DNA of 64,000 nucleotides, taken from Whalleya microplaca. Its lineage: Eukaryota > Ascomycota > Sordariomycetes > Xylariales > Xylariaceae. The first letter of the stretch is position 1. Each line of letters begins with the position of its first letter. Made by a program: the position numbers and the translations under genes. The stretch covers positions 62,001-126,000 of the forward strand of contig MU385757.1 of the NCBI GenBank assembly GCA_022497155.1. The letters are read 5' to 3'. Below the pieces are notes generated by a model. It was not told the origin of the DNA. It worked only from the letters and a program-made list of their open reading frames with translations, and ran no database searches. Shown in pieces: positions 1 through 12,518 of this stretch.

Positions 1-1300
1 GGCTTTTTAAAAGCTATAGTAACTCCGTAATCCTTATCTTTTATAAAACGCCTTTTGTTCAATAGGCACGATATAAAGAGGCGCCGTTATACTAAAATAT
101 TCGAATATTATTACGCCGCATAAAGTTATAAACGAAAAAAAAAATCCGAGTGTAATATTTCTTAGCCGTAATGCCTCCTTTACTTTATAGCTATATATAA
201 TAAGGTTTTTTTTGCTGGCTATAAAAGTATGCCTAAAATATAAAGCCGTTACCTCTTTATTTTAAGAAGTTAAAATAAAAAAGATCTTTAAGTTAATAGC
301 GGGTAATCCATTATTAAAAAATAGGATTTTTAGTAATTTTAACTTCGTTAGAAAATACCGGACCGTTTTTAAGCTATACCTTTTAATCCGGCTATAACTA
401 AGTAAATGCGTGGCAAAAATTACGGCGCTTTCGGAAATTATCTTTTATATAAAGTAATTTTTTGCTATAGCGTTAGCGTTAATAACCGAGCTTAAGCATA
501 GTATTTTTAATAATAGATATACTTAAGTAATAAAACTAAGGCATAAAAAAACGGAGGTCTAGCTAAAGAATTAGCCGATAGAAGTTATTTTTAAAAAGAA
601 ATTTTTTTAGCGCCTTTTTAGCTTTATTTGGCACCCGCAATATATATAGCCTCCGGGGGCCCTTTTTTTTCGGCGTAAGAGAATTTTCTAAAGCTATATA
701 AACCTATTAAATAATATAGCCTAATTTTCGGGCAATTTCTTTCCGCAAGTAAATTATATGCCTTTTAAAAGTCTTAATAAATAATCGATTATTTTTCGTT
801 AACTTTTTTAATACTTTAGGACCTTTTAAAAGATTCGTTTTTTAAACCCTTAAGTCTTAAACTTAAGGGCGTAAATTTACGCGAGAAATAAAAGCAGCAC
901 TTAATATAAAGCGCGGATAAAATTACTAATATTTAAGTTTTTAAGTCCTTTTTAATATAAAACTTATTGGAATTAATTTTCGGTATAAAACGTCGGCACA
1001 CGCGTTAAAAGCTATAATATTTTATAAAAGGAGTTAAAGACAATTAAAATGGCGTAAAAAGCATTAAAAACGAGTTAAAATTAAAGGAGCGCCGGCGAAG
1101 TTAATCCTTAATATATTAATAGTTAAATGTATTAAAGGGCATAACTTTATTAGTAAATAAAATACGTCATTATATAAATTACTAGTAAAAATAGGTAGGA
1201 GATATATATAACGTTAGTTTAACCAATAAGAGGCTGTAATTTAAGATATTAATACCTGGCGCCGAACTAGTAATAATTATCCTTAGGACTTGTACTAGTT
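1..1300. repeat. AT-rich RIP-type relic of an unidentified repeat
   Basis: This stretch is very AT-rich and full of TA steps, while CA and TG dinucleotides look scarce. CG-containing words such as gccg and cgcc survive as small islands. There is no open frame of useful length on either strand. This is the pattern left by repeat-induced point mutation, which turns CpA into TpA in duplicated DNA of filamentous ascomycetes. Composition returns to normal at about 1300-1340. The parent element (probably a transposon) cannot be identified by eye, and its left end lies outside the window. Confidence 0.7.
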
Positions 1301-4300
1301 CCTCCAGATAAAAGAAAGCGGGTGACGCCATAGCCGTCTACATATGTAGTATTCCGTGCTAGTACAGAACACGCTTTATTTTAATACGCTTTTATTCTTA
1401 GAAAACCCCAAGGCCATTAGCCAGGTTTTCGTGGATAGAATGCTTGTTGACAGAACTTTATGGCAACATCACTACACCACTGAAAATCAACCACCATCAT
1501 ATTCCTTGCTTAAAGGCAGTTTACTAACGAAGCGCAATGACATCGGTAGTTCAGTAAAGCGCATGTCGATCGGAAACGATGGAAGCTTTAGGCTATATTG
1601 AAACCAATATCTGGCTGCCTGCGATGCGATGAGGAGACACACTTGGTGTTAAACAACCATGTAGAATACCTAAACAAACGGCAGAATACTTTGTATGTGT
1701 ACGCACCGGTAGGCCGTTCTGAATCTCGGTGGACATCGGCAGCGTTTCAAATGACCGGCCTCTCGGAACAAACGAACATCAATCAGATGAACAAACAAGG
1801 CGCCGACGCCGTATGTTTCATAATGTTAAATTGCTACAAATGAGGGCCTATCTCGATTTGGTAGGCCACTTTACACATCGTTTGCAGAGGATTGACTTAC
1901 TCGCATGTCCATCTAATTAGATCTGTATTCGTTGACCCAAATCAAGCAGGTAAGATGGCAAAGTCTGGGGTAGGCTTGGCTAGGACGATGAGGGATTCTC
2001 AAATATCGTATAGATATCTCGACTTGACGTGGGAAGCATGTAAATACAGAAAGATAGGCGAGGATCGTCGCCGTGCATTACTAGCATAATGAAGTCGGAC
2101 CGGCACGTATGCCAAAGTCGTGTGGTAAAAAGAACTAGTGGAAGATACACTCATGATGATTCGCAAGACAATTGTGACGCTACTGAATAAAAGGGTGTAG
2201 CGACTTGCTGAATGAATAGTCAACGTCGCTGGGCCTTGCAGCAGTTCAGAGTCTGCCAAGTAGCCGAACTCTGTGACTGCACCAATCACTTACCAGCATC
2301 AACCACCAAAGCTGCCACCTGTGTGGTGTCAGTTGCCCTCTGCGACATCTTCAACGTCTGGTTGGCTGTTTATATATTCTATATACCCCCTATCTCTCCT
2401 TTCACCTGAATGACTGTTTAGAACATTTCCGTCTCCTATCTTCTGGTGGATGAAAGCTGCTCAATCAGTTTACGGAACAAGTCTAATGTTTTGGGACGTA
2501 TTAAACCACATGGACCACCAGTTCATGAAAGTGGACGATGATACAGCCTTGACTGACCGGGGTTCGGTAGCCATGGATCGATCGGGTCAACTTGCATTTG
2601 CATCCTTCTCTGTTACCTGCTGTATTGCTCAACTGCTCGCATCGGCGCAATCAACAGCAAACATTGTGTCCCGAGGGCTAACCCAAGATCTCCAGCAAGG
2701 CCGACCAGTCAGCCCATTCATTGGAAGGTGAGTATTTGGACTCAGTGTTCTTATCACCATTTTGAAGTCATGTCATTATGCGCTAAGACATATTCGAATC
2801 GCATCGCCGTTAGTCTTATGGCTTCGGTGTTGCATGTTTCGTCTTTATAGTGTGTACGTTGACTTACAGCAGAGCTTGATGATGCCAGCAATAGCTTTTG
2901 AGTTAGAACCCTGCGTAACCTCGCTGCCTCGCAACCTCGCAGACAGGCGACTGACTACCAAGTAGCCACCCTTCCTCGGATTCGCCGTTACTAGACTAGT
3001 AAAGTTAGACATTCCAACTGACCAATGATTATCAATCCAGCCAGGATGCAACTTGTGCGCAACAGTTCATGTGTCCAGCCATTCACGATTGGCAGTCAGC
3101 CCAACCTTCTGTATAAACCTGATTGCGATGTTGCCCATCACAAAGATAAGATATAATCACGTCAATTTCAGGTAATCATTTCAAGGGTTTTCTAGTGAGA
3201 TGGCAGCCGTTCGTCACGAAGGATCCCCGATGGATGGATCTTCGAGACCCCAAGGCTTCCAACGAAACTTGTACCTCGACGGGGCATCGTTTTACCTCTT
3301 TCGCGCCGGTGTGCAAGGTGCACTCAGGTGTTTTAACTCGAACGGCCCAATCAGGGACCCTTGGGGATCATCACGGCCAAGCCACCCCTTGTCAAGCATT
3401 AGTGGCCTTCTTGGAGAGGCTTGGCGTTTCCACCTCTTCAACCGTTGTCGGTACTCCACCATGTGGCTTCTAAAGTTCTCAGGGTCTTGCAACTCTTGCC
3501 CGTTCAGGCTGCAGGTTCAAACTGTCCTCTACTGTTTGACAGTCCTCCCGTCAGTAGTACATGCATAGCATGTAGACATCTCAGCAGGCAAAGCGATGCA
3601 AAAGCCACTGATCCCTGGGGAGGGAATGGCGTTGTGGGCTCATCAAGTGCGGCGGAGCTGGGAACTTTCGGCTTATGACGAAAAATAGATTTCTATGTTG
3701 AGCTGAAGACAGGTAAAAGCTGTGTGTCGGTGGCTATGAACCCACTAAGTACGGGAACCACCTTCAACCAACCATCTGATTATATCATGACCAGTCTTCC
3801 CAACTCCTCATCATTAGGACAATTCCACCTGTCACCCCAAGTTCTGTCTAATAAAGTTGGAAATTTCGGCCAGGTCACACTGGTGGCCTGTACAATCAAT
3901 ACCTCTATTCAGCTTTCATCAAAAAGTCTCTAATCCAGAACTACGCCGTTACTCTGAATTCCCACGTTCACTTTGAAACACTCATATTGGGCCTAACACC
4001 AGCCACAAAGAGCGCCGTCCGATCCTGCCAAGGCGACTTTCGCCTTTATTGTAGGTGGATTTTTAATATATATCGATCGTACTTGATCCCTTCTCGCTAT
4101 TCGCCGAGTGTTTAAGAAATATAATAAGAGTCCTTGTGTGTGTCGGAACAGAAACTACCCCCTCCCTGCTCAAGTTCCTGAAGGACAGAAAGTTACGATA
4201 CCCGCTAAGGGTTCAACTGTTCCAGGTTCAGGGGCACCTCCAACCCCTGTCGGGTACATAGATACCTCCCCGCCTATCACTTACACACAGATACGGGATA

Positions 4301-4581
4301 CCGAACACCACTACCTATTATTATGTATGCCACCCACTGCCCAACTCTTTTCCCTTCCTTTGAAATATGTGTCTATGTCCACACTCTATTTGACCGAAGA
4401 TGCTTCCCTTAATTCATTTCTAGATTAGAACTGGCTTCTAAGGTGGACGCTTACAATATACCAGTGTGGATCAGACCGGTTCAGTTCCCACTCTGTTATC
4501 CAAGAAACGAAGCCTATACATACATACTATACGACTCGAAGGTCCCACTTGCGGCCGAAGCCCACGAGTACAAAAGCGGTC
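1301..4581. other. Spacer without a recognisable gene
   Basis: Base composition is ordinary, but only short overlapping frames occur on both strands and none has a recognisable domain. The segment 3195-3678 has slightly longer frames in three registers (for example one of 122 codons from 3200), and none resembles a known protein or has clear splice signals. A small unrecognised gene or a decayed one cannot be excluded. Confidence 0.5.
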
Positions 4582-5727
4582 ATGTCTCTAGATCACACGA
4601 AGCCCTCGAAGGGTCTTAACGATTCCCGGTCCCGGCAGCCCTCTAAAAGAATCATCGAAGCGTCCCACGACAAGTCCCGTCATAGCTGTGCATCTTATAC
4701 AACGTGCGAAGAGGACATGTTTCTAGACACGGACGAGCCATGCATCATCGAAGAAGCGACAGTTATGAATGCCAAAGAAGTTACCATTGAGGCGCCGACC
4801 TTGCCACAGAAGAGTTCACTACGAGCGTCGAAGCTTCTTGACAGCCTACAACTCAACTCGATAGAATCAGCAACCCAGACTCTTACTGATCCACACGATG
4901 TCTATCTCTCGTCAGAAGAGGACGCATCCTCGTCCGCAGACGACTTTTCTGACTATGACTACGACTCAGATAGCGAGAAATCCGAGAAATCGCCACTACG
5001 CCGCAGGAGTCAGGAAGATACCGCTAGAGCGGTGTCGGTAATCTACATCGGAAAGCCTTTCGTCGTGGATTTGGCGAGTGGCCGGAGATCTACGTCCCCC
5101 ATCCGAAGGCCGCGGCCTATCTATGAGGGATCATCGTCCTCTATTGACACTAACTCGTTGGCGAGTCGACAAAGCCAGCCGTCGCACCGACAGAGCAGCT
5201 CAGCGTCATCTCTAGATATGTCTAGAAGGAATCCCTCTTTCCTCGACCAGGACCCTTTCGCTACCGGCAACTATAAGCTTGACTCTGCTTCGAGTAGTAT
5301 AGCGGCAGTTTGCCATAGTCCTCGTATTCCAAAATCCCCAACCGGAGCACTCCACCGCTTTTCGAAGTCACTTAGCCTTGCTAGGCGACGGAGCCGTCCG
5401 AACCTTAAAGACACCTTCTCCCGGGATAGTGTGGTTTCGATGCCTGCATCAACCTCGACTTCTAACCTCCTAACTCTGGATACGTCACAAGTGCCCGAGA
5501 AACACTCTCAAAGACCTGAACTAGTGTCGGCCGCTAGCATGCCGTCCCAACTACCGGCAACGTCCACTGAAATTGTCAGATCTACTAGGAAGACTTCTAT
5601 TTCACACCGGCTTTCCTCCCAATCTATGTCTCAACCAATGACGCCTACTAGTCCAACGACAAGTAAAAGGGGCATACTAAGTGGTTTAAATATGAAACGA
5701 AGGCAGAGCATGCGAATCAAGCCATGA
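4582..5727 (+). CDS. Conserved fungal Ser-rich protein of unknown function
   Basis: A single open frame of 381 residues, starting at the first ATG (MSLDHTKPSK); the frame is open a little further upstream but with no ATG. The protein is rich in Ser, Arg and Pro and probably mostly disordered. It has an acidic Ser/Asp block near residues 110-140 (LSSEEDASSSADDFSDYDYD), a short hydrophobic stretch SVIYIGKPFVVDL at about 155-170, an SxSPIRRPRP segment, and a basic tail ending MKRRQSMRIKP. The order of acidic patch, EDTARAVSVIY-type strand and Ser-rich tail resembles a protein common in Pezizomycotina that has no assigned function. No membrane segment or catalytic motif is visible. It stands alone between two gene-poor spacers. 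Confidence 0.75.
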   Translation: MSLDHTKPSKGLNDSRSRQPSKRIIEASHDKSRHSCASYTTCEEDMFLDTDEPCIIEEATVMNAKEVTIEAPTLPQKSSLRASKLLDSLQLNSIESATQTLTDPHDVYLSSEEDASSSADDFSDYDYDSDSEKSEKSPLRRRSQEDTARAVSVIYIGKPFVVDLASGRRSTSPIRRPRPIYEGSSSSIDTNSLASRQSQPSHRQSSSASSLDMSRRNPSFLDQDPFATGNYKLDSASSSIAAVCHSPRIPKSPTGALHRFSKSLSLARRRSRPNLKDTFSRDSVVSMPASTSTSNLLTLDTSQVPEKHSQRPELVSAASMPSQLPATSTEIVRSTRKTSISHRLSSQSMSQPMTPTSPTTSKRGILSGLNMKRRQSMRIKP

Positions 5728-7174
5728 ACGGCATCTACTAAACATTATTATCTCCCCTTACTTAATACAGGCATGAGGCAAGGCGTTAATTGGTTTTTTT
5801 TTACACGGAGTTAGGGCACCGGCGCATTATTCATCGCTATATCATGGGCATACGGCTGGGGAGGCTTGTTATGATGTTGGGAACAAAGACTATACCAGTG
5901 GATGGACTTGGCACCGAACTGCGTGCGAACTACGAGAGGAAGGAGACAGCAATACGTTGGATAGGGAGGGGATACATGATCTACACTATAGTGTAAGATC
6001 AATGAATGATACCACGATACGATATTTCTTGATCTTAACAAAATGTTTCGCATTTTTTGGTGCACCGATTAAATTGTGACATGGTTCTAACTTGGGATGT
6101 TTCCGTCTGAAGGCGACTTAAGCTTAAAAGGTTTCGCTATAGCAGATCCCCGCGCGGTTGGCGAAACTAAGCTTGGTTAAGATCTTGATTTTCCTCAACA
6201 CCAGGAGTTTCACAATTAGCATGCTATAATTCCGCTGCGATAACTAACGTCTTTTTCTTTTCCCCCTTCTAACGGTTTGCCTATCACCATGCTACCAGAT
6301 GAACCTCCTCATCCAAGACCCTCTCTGGTTGCAGAATATTTGCTGCATCTAAAAAATTTCGCAAGCCAATCCACGCCCGTGATCGGCCCCCCCTGGAGGC
6401 GAGCGCTCCGCTATACATTCCGGGCTATCGCTCTCAACGACTGCCACGGCATTTTCGCATGCAAGGAACGAGAGGGCGTGCGCAGCCACCCTGCCAGTCC
6501 ACGACACACACGTCTGCGTTCGTCGTCTGTGACTTGTTCGCCCCCAACCAGCACCGCAGCCCCGGAGAAAGAGGGGATTGATTTTCACTGGTGGACCTGC
6601 GTGGACCGCATATGAGGGCTTTTAGGGTATCTACTTATACCGTTTAAGCTGCGTGCATTAGCATGTACATAGGTAGTTATACATGTAGCATCGCTATCAT
6701 CAATAAGTAGGCTACCCAAGTCTGCAGCGTGCCGGCTGATGGCATACCCGCCTTGAGCCACCGGAACTATGTGCTTATAGTAACTCTCCCAAAAGAGGAT
6801 AACATGGCCATATTGAGTCTGCATGCAATCCCATCACGAATCCACCAATCCGTTCACCAACAGCGGCCGTCGTCAACCTGCCTTCGGCGAAATGTGGGGG
6901 ATCTTCAGGTCATTTTTCTTCTTAGATCTAGATGGTTCGATGGATCGCGATTCCACATCATAGCTTTGACTAATGAACGGTGCTTTCGGGTACGGGGACA
7001 TAGTCGGGCACCTCGTAGACCACGACCGCTGACATCGGAAATAATCCGAGGAGTCCGTGAAGCACAGAAAACCTACCTGCCTACATACATACATAATGTA
7101 CGCACAGCTGGCTGCGTTGTAGGTGGTGCTGAAGATACTAAAACGGGGCGGGCTGTACAGCTGTAAATACGTAC

Positions 7175-7210
7175 ATACATACATGCTTTCAAATACATAC
7201 ATGCTTTCAA
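7175..7210. repeat. 18-bp perfect tandem duplication
   Basis: Two adjacent identical copies of an 18-bp unit (atacatacatgctttcaa) at 7175-7192 and 7193-7210, preceded by more ACAT repeats. It looks like slippage in a tetranucleotide microsatellite and is in noncoding DNA. Confidence 0.85.
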
Positions 7211-8032
7211 TACTTCTCGCGGTGCGCTTTGCGTGCATGCATATGTAGTATAACCTGGCACTTCGACAACGCAGGGGCAAGCCAAAGTCAGTCAGAAGAA
7301 TATCTAGACCCCAAATCTAGCTCCAGCCACATAGTTGAACTGGTCCGTATATCCGTGTATCTGCTCTTGGCCTCCGGCGAAGCGCTGGAAACGCCAAGCG
7401 CGTATGTAGATATAGACGCCCGTGTGACTTTGCACGGCATGAGGACAGAATCAAGATTGGGGGCGGTAGAGCCATCCGTCTGCCCGTCCATCGGCCGCTT
7501 GTGGCTGAAATCCAGGCGGGCGATGCTGTCCACTCGTCGTCAACTAAGGTCTCGAATCTTATTATTAGTAAGACACGGCCTGGATATCACGACATCTATA
7601 CATACATACATACCATAAGCATGGGGCCGCTGAACAACAATAAGCTTATGACTACATACGCCTGCGGTGGCAGCTGAGTGCGCGCGGGGGCGGCGCTGTG
7701 CCATGAAACAGATATAGGTTAGATACGGAGATCAAACGGCAGCGCGTCGTAGAACTACTACGTCGCACTACATCTTGTGCTGCGTCTAGTATGTACCCCT
7801 CGCGGTTCGAGCTGACGGGCTGAGAGTCGCGGAATAGCAGCGCTGCATTCATTCAGCTCAATCCAAAAGCCGAGTCGCAGCGAGAAAAGCCTATCGCTGT
7901 ACCGCTTATTGAAACAAGTATGCCGACCTCTGAACGGCGATTCAAAACAGGGGACGCGAGCGCCATCGTGCATACATCTGGTTTCACAGCTGCCGAGCTC
8001 GACCTTAAGATGTACGAAATATTGATGAATTT

Positions 8033-8059
8033 GGATCTGGATCTGAATCTGGATCTGGG
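8033..8059. repeat. GGATCT/GAATCT hexamer microsatellite
   Basis: Four to five imperfect copies of the hexamer ggatct or gaatct in tandem, continuing with weaker copies to about 8095. It is a short simple-sequence repeat with no associated gene. Confidence 0.75.
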
Positions 8060-11000
8060 TCTCATACATAAGTCTAAATCTGAATCTATCACAACGCAGG
8101 GAGAAGGCACGCCAGAGAGACAGTGAGCAACGAAGTCGACGCGATCGCACAGACATCGACGAGTTCCGCGCCGGGTTGCACTCCCGCGCCGTGCGTGTGA
8201 GTAGTCCGTGTCCACAGCTGGTCCACTGTGCCGTTCCGATCCGCTGGATACCAGAACAGAGCTTCTTCTGTTGGGACGAACTCACTCGAAACAACGGCGA
8301 ACAGACAATATGCAACCTCTTAACGCACTAGGCCATCTTGAAACTCGGGACAAGCGCACAGATGGGTAAACCTTGCGTGCTCGCGATTGCTTATCCTGCC
8401 AGGTGGAGTCAGCAAAAGCTCGCATACAGGCCAAATGCCAATATATAATACATAACACTTATAAGCTGAAGAGTTACTTGGATAAAATGCAAAAAATTAT
8501 AAACAGCAATTATACACTCTTAAGATTAATGAAGCAATTTTTAATATTTTATTTTATATACATTGGAATTGATATGAATTAATTAATACGTAGTGTCTTG
8601 GTGAAAGTGTGCGGCGTTTTGTTGACTCCACCTGCCTGCTTGTGTTCCTGCTTCTGCCTGCCCCCTGCCTCCCCTCAAACAGCCCGGTCTTCAAGATCTG
8701 TGGGTAATAACCAGATGCTGTTAAGATCGTTCTGGCCAGGGACAACGCACGTGGTGCGGAGGCGAAATTACAGGATATCGGGAAGACGTCAAATCGGGCA
8801 TCGCGCCATGGCGGCAGCGGGGCGGGCCCTGGTCGTCGCCGTCATGCTGGTTCTCGTTGGTCGTGATCTGTCTGTCCATGAAGCTATTCAAGATGTGAAT
8901 GCTTTTCTTGATGTCTGTATCTGCCATGATCGCGAAGACCACTTCTGCGTATTCAACCCACGTCATGAATTTGAGCAACCCAGTTTCGCCTTAATGAAAG
9001 ACAAAGTGCAGTTTTACTGCATTTCGGCTAATATCACACGGCCTGAGCTCAGTTGATGAGGAATGCATTGACGATATCTGAGCTGCATCTATCTTCCCGC
9101 GTCTGTGCGGTTTGGAGGTCAACTTTGTCAACCGTGCTCCGGCGTTGATATCGGCTGAAGTTGCTATCAGTATGGTGAGTATTATCGTTTCGAAGTAATA
9201 AGTATACCACTTCGCGAGCAATTAACCAAACTAACCTCCTGGCTTCTGGGACGCTCACCGATATCAGGCAGATGTTAGTTCCGTGATTTGATGCTTTGGT
9301 ATCCATGAATGCTCGGCGAAGCCATGTTACTTACCTGACTCAAAATAATATAAACTGCGTTAAGGTAGTCATCAATTTGCGTCCTCGCTCTGCTGGAGAA
9401 GATCATGCTTAGGTAGTAGCAGAGCGTGTGATACGGGGGAAAATGTCAAAGTTAAAGTCAAAGCACTGTCCAGGTAAAGCAAGGTGTGATATGCAGCGTG
9501 ACGGTGATGATGCATCTAAGCACTGATAGCTTGGACATAGGTGTAGTGATATTGCTTGGCCTCGCTGATCAGTGCTCGAGAGCAGTGCACTTGCAACTAT
9601 GGTCATCATCTCAATTCATGTGAGGTTGCTGAACTGCCTGATTACTAACAGCAAAAGAACTCCTGTTGTTGAATATCACGTCAATATCCATTCAGAACAT
9701 TATATTTTAAGATTCAGAAGTAGTGAGGATTTCCCCTTGGTACTCATTACCTAATACTCATTTTCAGGATGTTAGTTCGAACCTAAGATACTATTTGACT
9801 GCTGTGGATTCGACTGGCTGTCGAAAGAACCTGGTATACACTGGGTGATACGTAGACATAGCTGTGGTCCTTCACTCCAATGATTTGTACTGTAGGTGTA
9901 CTCATTTGGACGACGCTGCCACTGCTCGCCACACAACACAACCATGAAGACGAATTGTCAAACTGTCGCCAGTAAGTTCAAGCGTATTGAAATTTGTAAG
10001 ATAGGGACCTTTCGGCAGAAACTGCAATAGTTGACACAAATACATCAGGGGCTGTCTGACTCGGTTGACCTTGTCAGTCTTGTTAGCCATAGAGTCATAT
10101 ATAGAGACCTAAGTCCAATTCCAGTGTCTTTATAGAACGTTTAGTGAGCTGAAACTATATCTGCCCCTGTGAATGGTTGATGCAGTTGAGCAACGAGATA
10201 AATCATCTACGCTACTATACATCAAAGAACGCCCCTGAAAGGAACGATAATAAGAAAAGGTCATCGCTACTGCAGATGTAGCATCCTATTCAACTGCCAG
10301 GAGGCCTGATAACAAGAAGTCTACTACTGCCGATAACCGAAATGACATCCACTGTGATGAACAGAACGAAATCGGGCCGCATAGAGCCAGCTACTTCGAT
10401 CAATTTACCGCTTGCAAACTAGATAGACCAATGACTATGAGCCACTAGGCGTTTCTCATATCTCATGCCGAGATATAATAAACGCACATCTACAAGATGG
10501 CGATATGGCTTGGTACGTTTCTGAAGCACCGCAATTTTGGAAACTTTGAAGCTGAGAGATGAAATCAAGTAGATGTCACTATCTACTACTACCATGGGAT
10601 GAAGTGGATCTCTTCATAATAAGTCTTCAAGTCTTGCGACAAGGCCCGTGGTTCAGCGGTGCTGAGATGAACATTATCCGAACCATCATACCAATGCTGA
10701 GATGTGGTATCATCGACATGGCAGCTCAGAGTATTAACGAGTCCACCAGTCGATTACAGCCAAATTTACAAAGCCACCAACGTCAGAGTTGTGAGCAGTC
10801 TAGATTCAACGGAGAGCGAACATACGCACCGGAACCGCCGGAGTATATAGAACGTAGATCAAGACATAGCCTCATTTAGGGCGAAGTATCTAATCATCAC
10901 GGAATTGGTCGCTTATTACGAAGAGTGATTAATGAAGTACATAGCTCCTAAATAATGCTACCATCAGCTGAGCCCAGCGTCAAGGGATTTTGCATGTTAG

Positions 11001-11317
11001 CTAGATTGGAGTGCGGCCTAGATGTTGCTGTGCTACCAACTTGATTTATGGAAGGAAAGCATGGAGAAAGCAGCCAGTCTATGATTGTATTATCAGTACT
11101 TACAATCTCCAACGTTCACAGCTTTTCGAAGGTGTATCTATTTCACTAGGAATGTATTGACGCATTTCGATCTTTCACCTAAGCCTTAAGCCTCTATGCT
11201 AGAGTGCGACCTTATACCATTGGACTGAAGGTAGATATAATATTATCCATTTCACATACTCGAAGATATTAATACATATGACGAGCTACCTAAATGCTAT
11301 GTGATAAATATCCTCGT

Positions 11318-12518
11318 TCACTTGATATCCCGATAAGTCACAACAACCAAGTCCTCGTTCTGCTCAAGGAAGTCCTTGAAGCTCTTGAACCCCAACCTAA
11401 AATCGTCCAAAGGCCGTGTCTCGTAGTCACTCTCCAATTTGGAAAGTTCACGCTTGATCCACTGGCCACCGAGACGCGGGTTCTCCCGACGCAGTCTCGT
11501 CACCTCATTTTCTCCGTACCTTTGCATCGTTATTTTCTTGCCAGCTACAGCTGCGATAAGATCGAGAGATTCCTTGACACCGACTCTGTCCCCTATAAGT
11601 TCGACCTCCCTCCCATTGAACTTCTCCGGGTCGGCAATAGCAGCAGCAGCAGTCTTTCTGATATCCTCTAGGTCAATGAGTGTGTTCTTGAAGTTCGGAT
11701 CCCAGACTGTGTTCCATGCATCATCGTTAACCATGTGTAACGAAGCCGTTACCACAGGTCTTGATTGGAGATAACAGAAGGCGTGAAAGGTAAATACTTA
11801 GATTGATCGCTGGCTAGCAAAAGAAAGACTATCTAAGGGACGGCGTATTACAGCCTTTTATATCTGAATAGCCTCCTAGTAATACATCCGTAGGAAAATC
11901 GGGGCTTGGTCGCCAAGGCGCTATTTTCCTCTTGGCGACCACATATCACGTGAGTGGTTGCTTGCGGGGATATTCAGGAATGGGTGGTTGTAACACCATG
12001 TCGCTGTATTGGAACGCCGCGCCGGGGAGAACGAAATTTGACATAGACTCTGTAGGGCGTAGTGTGGTGTAGTACTTGAAGCCGACACTGCCAACCTTCT
12101 CCTCACTGTCGAACTTGTTGCGCCAGTACGTCTCACTAAAGGGGTCGATATCCCAAGTGGGCACTTGGAAGACCTTATCGACACCCAGGGCGCTCCTGTA
12201 GACGAGGTGGCTGACGGCTCCGGATTACCTTACTGCTTGAATAATATTAGTGACGCTATAGACTTCCTAGTCTATGTCTTTCAATGACAGTACTGACGGC
12301 CAAAATACAGCAGTAACGCCGATCATGGCAGCTTTGATGCTGTCAATGTCATCTGTGCTGCCCTTAAACAACACCGCATCATGCATCCTGAGCTCCCGAG
12401 CGGCATCGATTTCAGGATTTCGAAGGAGAGCACGAACTTGGTGGCCAGACTTCAGTAGAGAGTGGGCGACACAGCCTCCTTGCTTGCCCGTCGCACCATT
12501 TACCAGTGCTCTCACCAT
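11318..12518 (-). pseudogene. NmrA-like NAD(P)-binding protein gene, probably inactivated
   Basis: The 5' part starts at 12518 (MVRALVNGATGKQGG) and shows the NmrA Rossmann motif GATGKQGG, then LLKSGHQVRALLRN. The same frame runs to 11946 but is broken by TAG at 12267-12269 and TAA at 12225-12227. Between and beyond the stops it keeps family sequence: EVYSVTNIIQAVR, then SGAVSHLVYRSALG, then YYTTLRPTESMSNFVLPGAAFQYSDM. The C-terminal part (11755-11318: TLIDLEDIRKTAAAAI, FNGREVELIGDR, LIAAVAGKKI) is in another frame after about 190 noncoding bases. These bases could be an intron with weak signals or an insertion. NmrA-like proteins are redox-sensing SDR relatives. The gene probably no longer makes a full protein; a sequencing error would have to be invoked twice to save it. 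Confidence 0.75.
11892..11941. repeat. Interleaved inverted repeats inside the NmrA-like gene
   Basis: Two perfect inverted repeats interlock: tggtcgccaag at 11907-11917 pairs with 11931-11941, and aggaaaat at 11892-11899 pairs with 11923-11930. Both lie in the noncoding segment that separates the NmrA-like coding blocks. Confidence 0.8.

Larger units (their letters stand above)
5728..11317. other. Long gene-poor spacer with small tandem repeats
   Basis: About 5.6 kb in which no gene could be supported. Frames are short, overlap each other and lack domains. The longest, roughly 8598-9056 on plus and 8721-8978 on minus, overlap one another and are unrecognised. Simple repeats occur at 7078-7097 (ACAT-type), 7175-7210, 7595-7612 and 8033-8059. 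8440-8590 is locally AT-rich. It may hold decayed sequence or small genes that cannot be seen by eye. Confidence 0.5.

Noticed and set aside
8598..9056. 152-codon plus-strand frame with a possible membrane stretch
   Set aside because: Starts at a non-ATG codon, overlaps a minus frame of similar quality, and no domain is recognisable.
9755..9800. TTCGAACC near 9774, like a tRNA T-loop
   Set aside because: Flanking bases do not make a T stem and there is no A box at the right distance on either strand.
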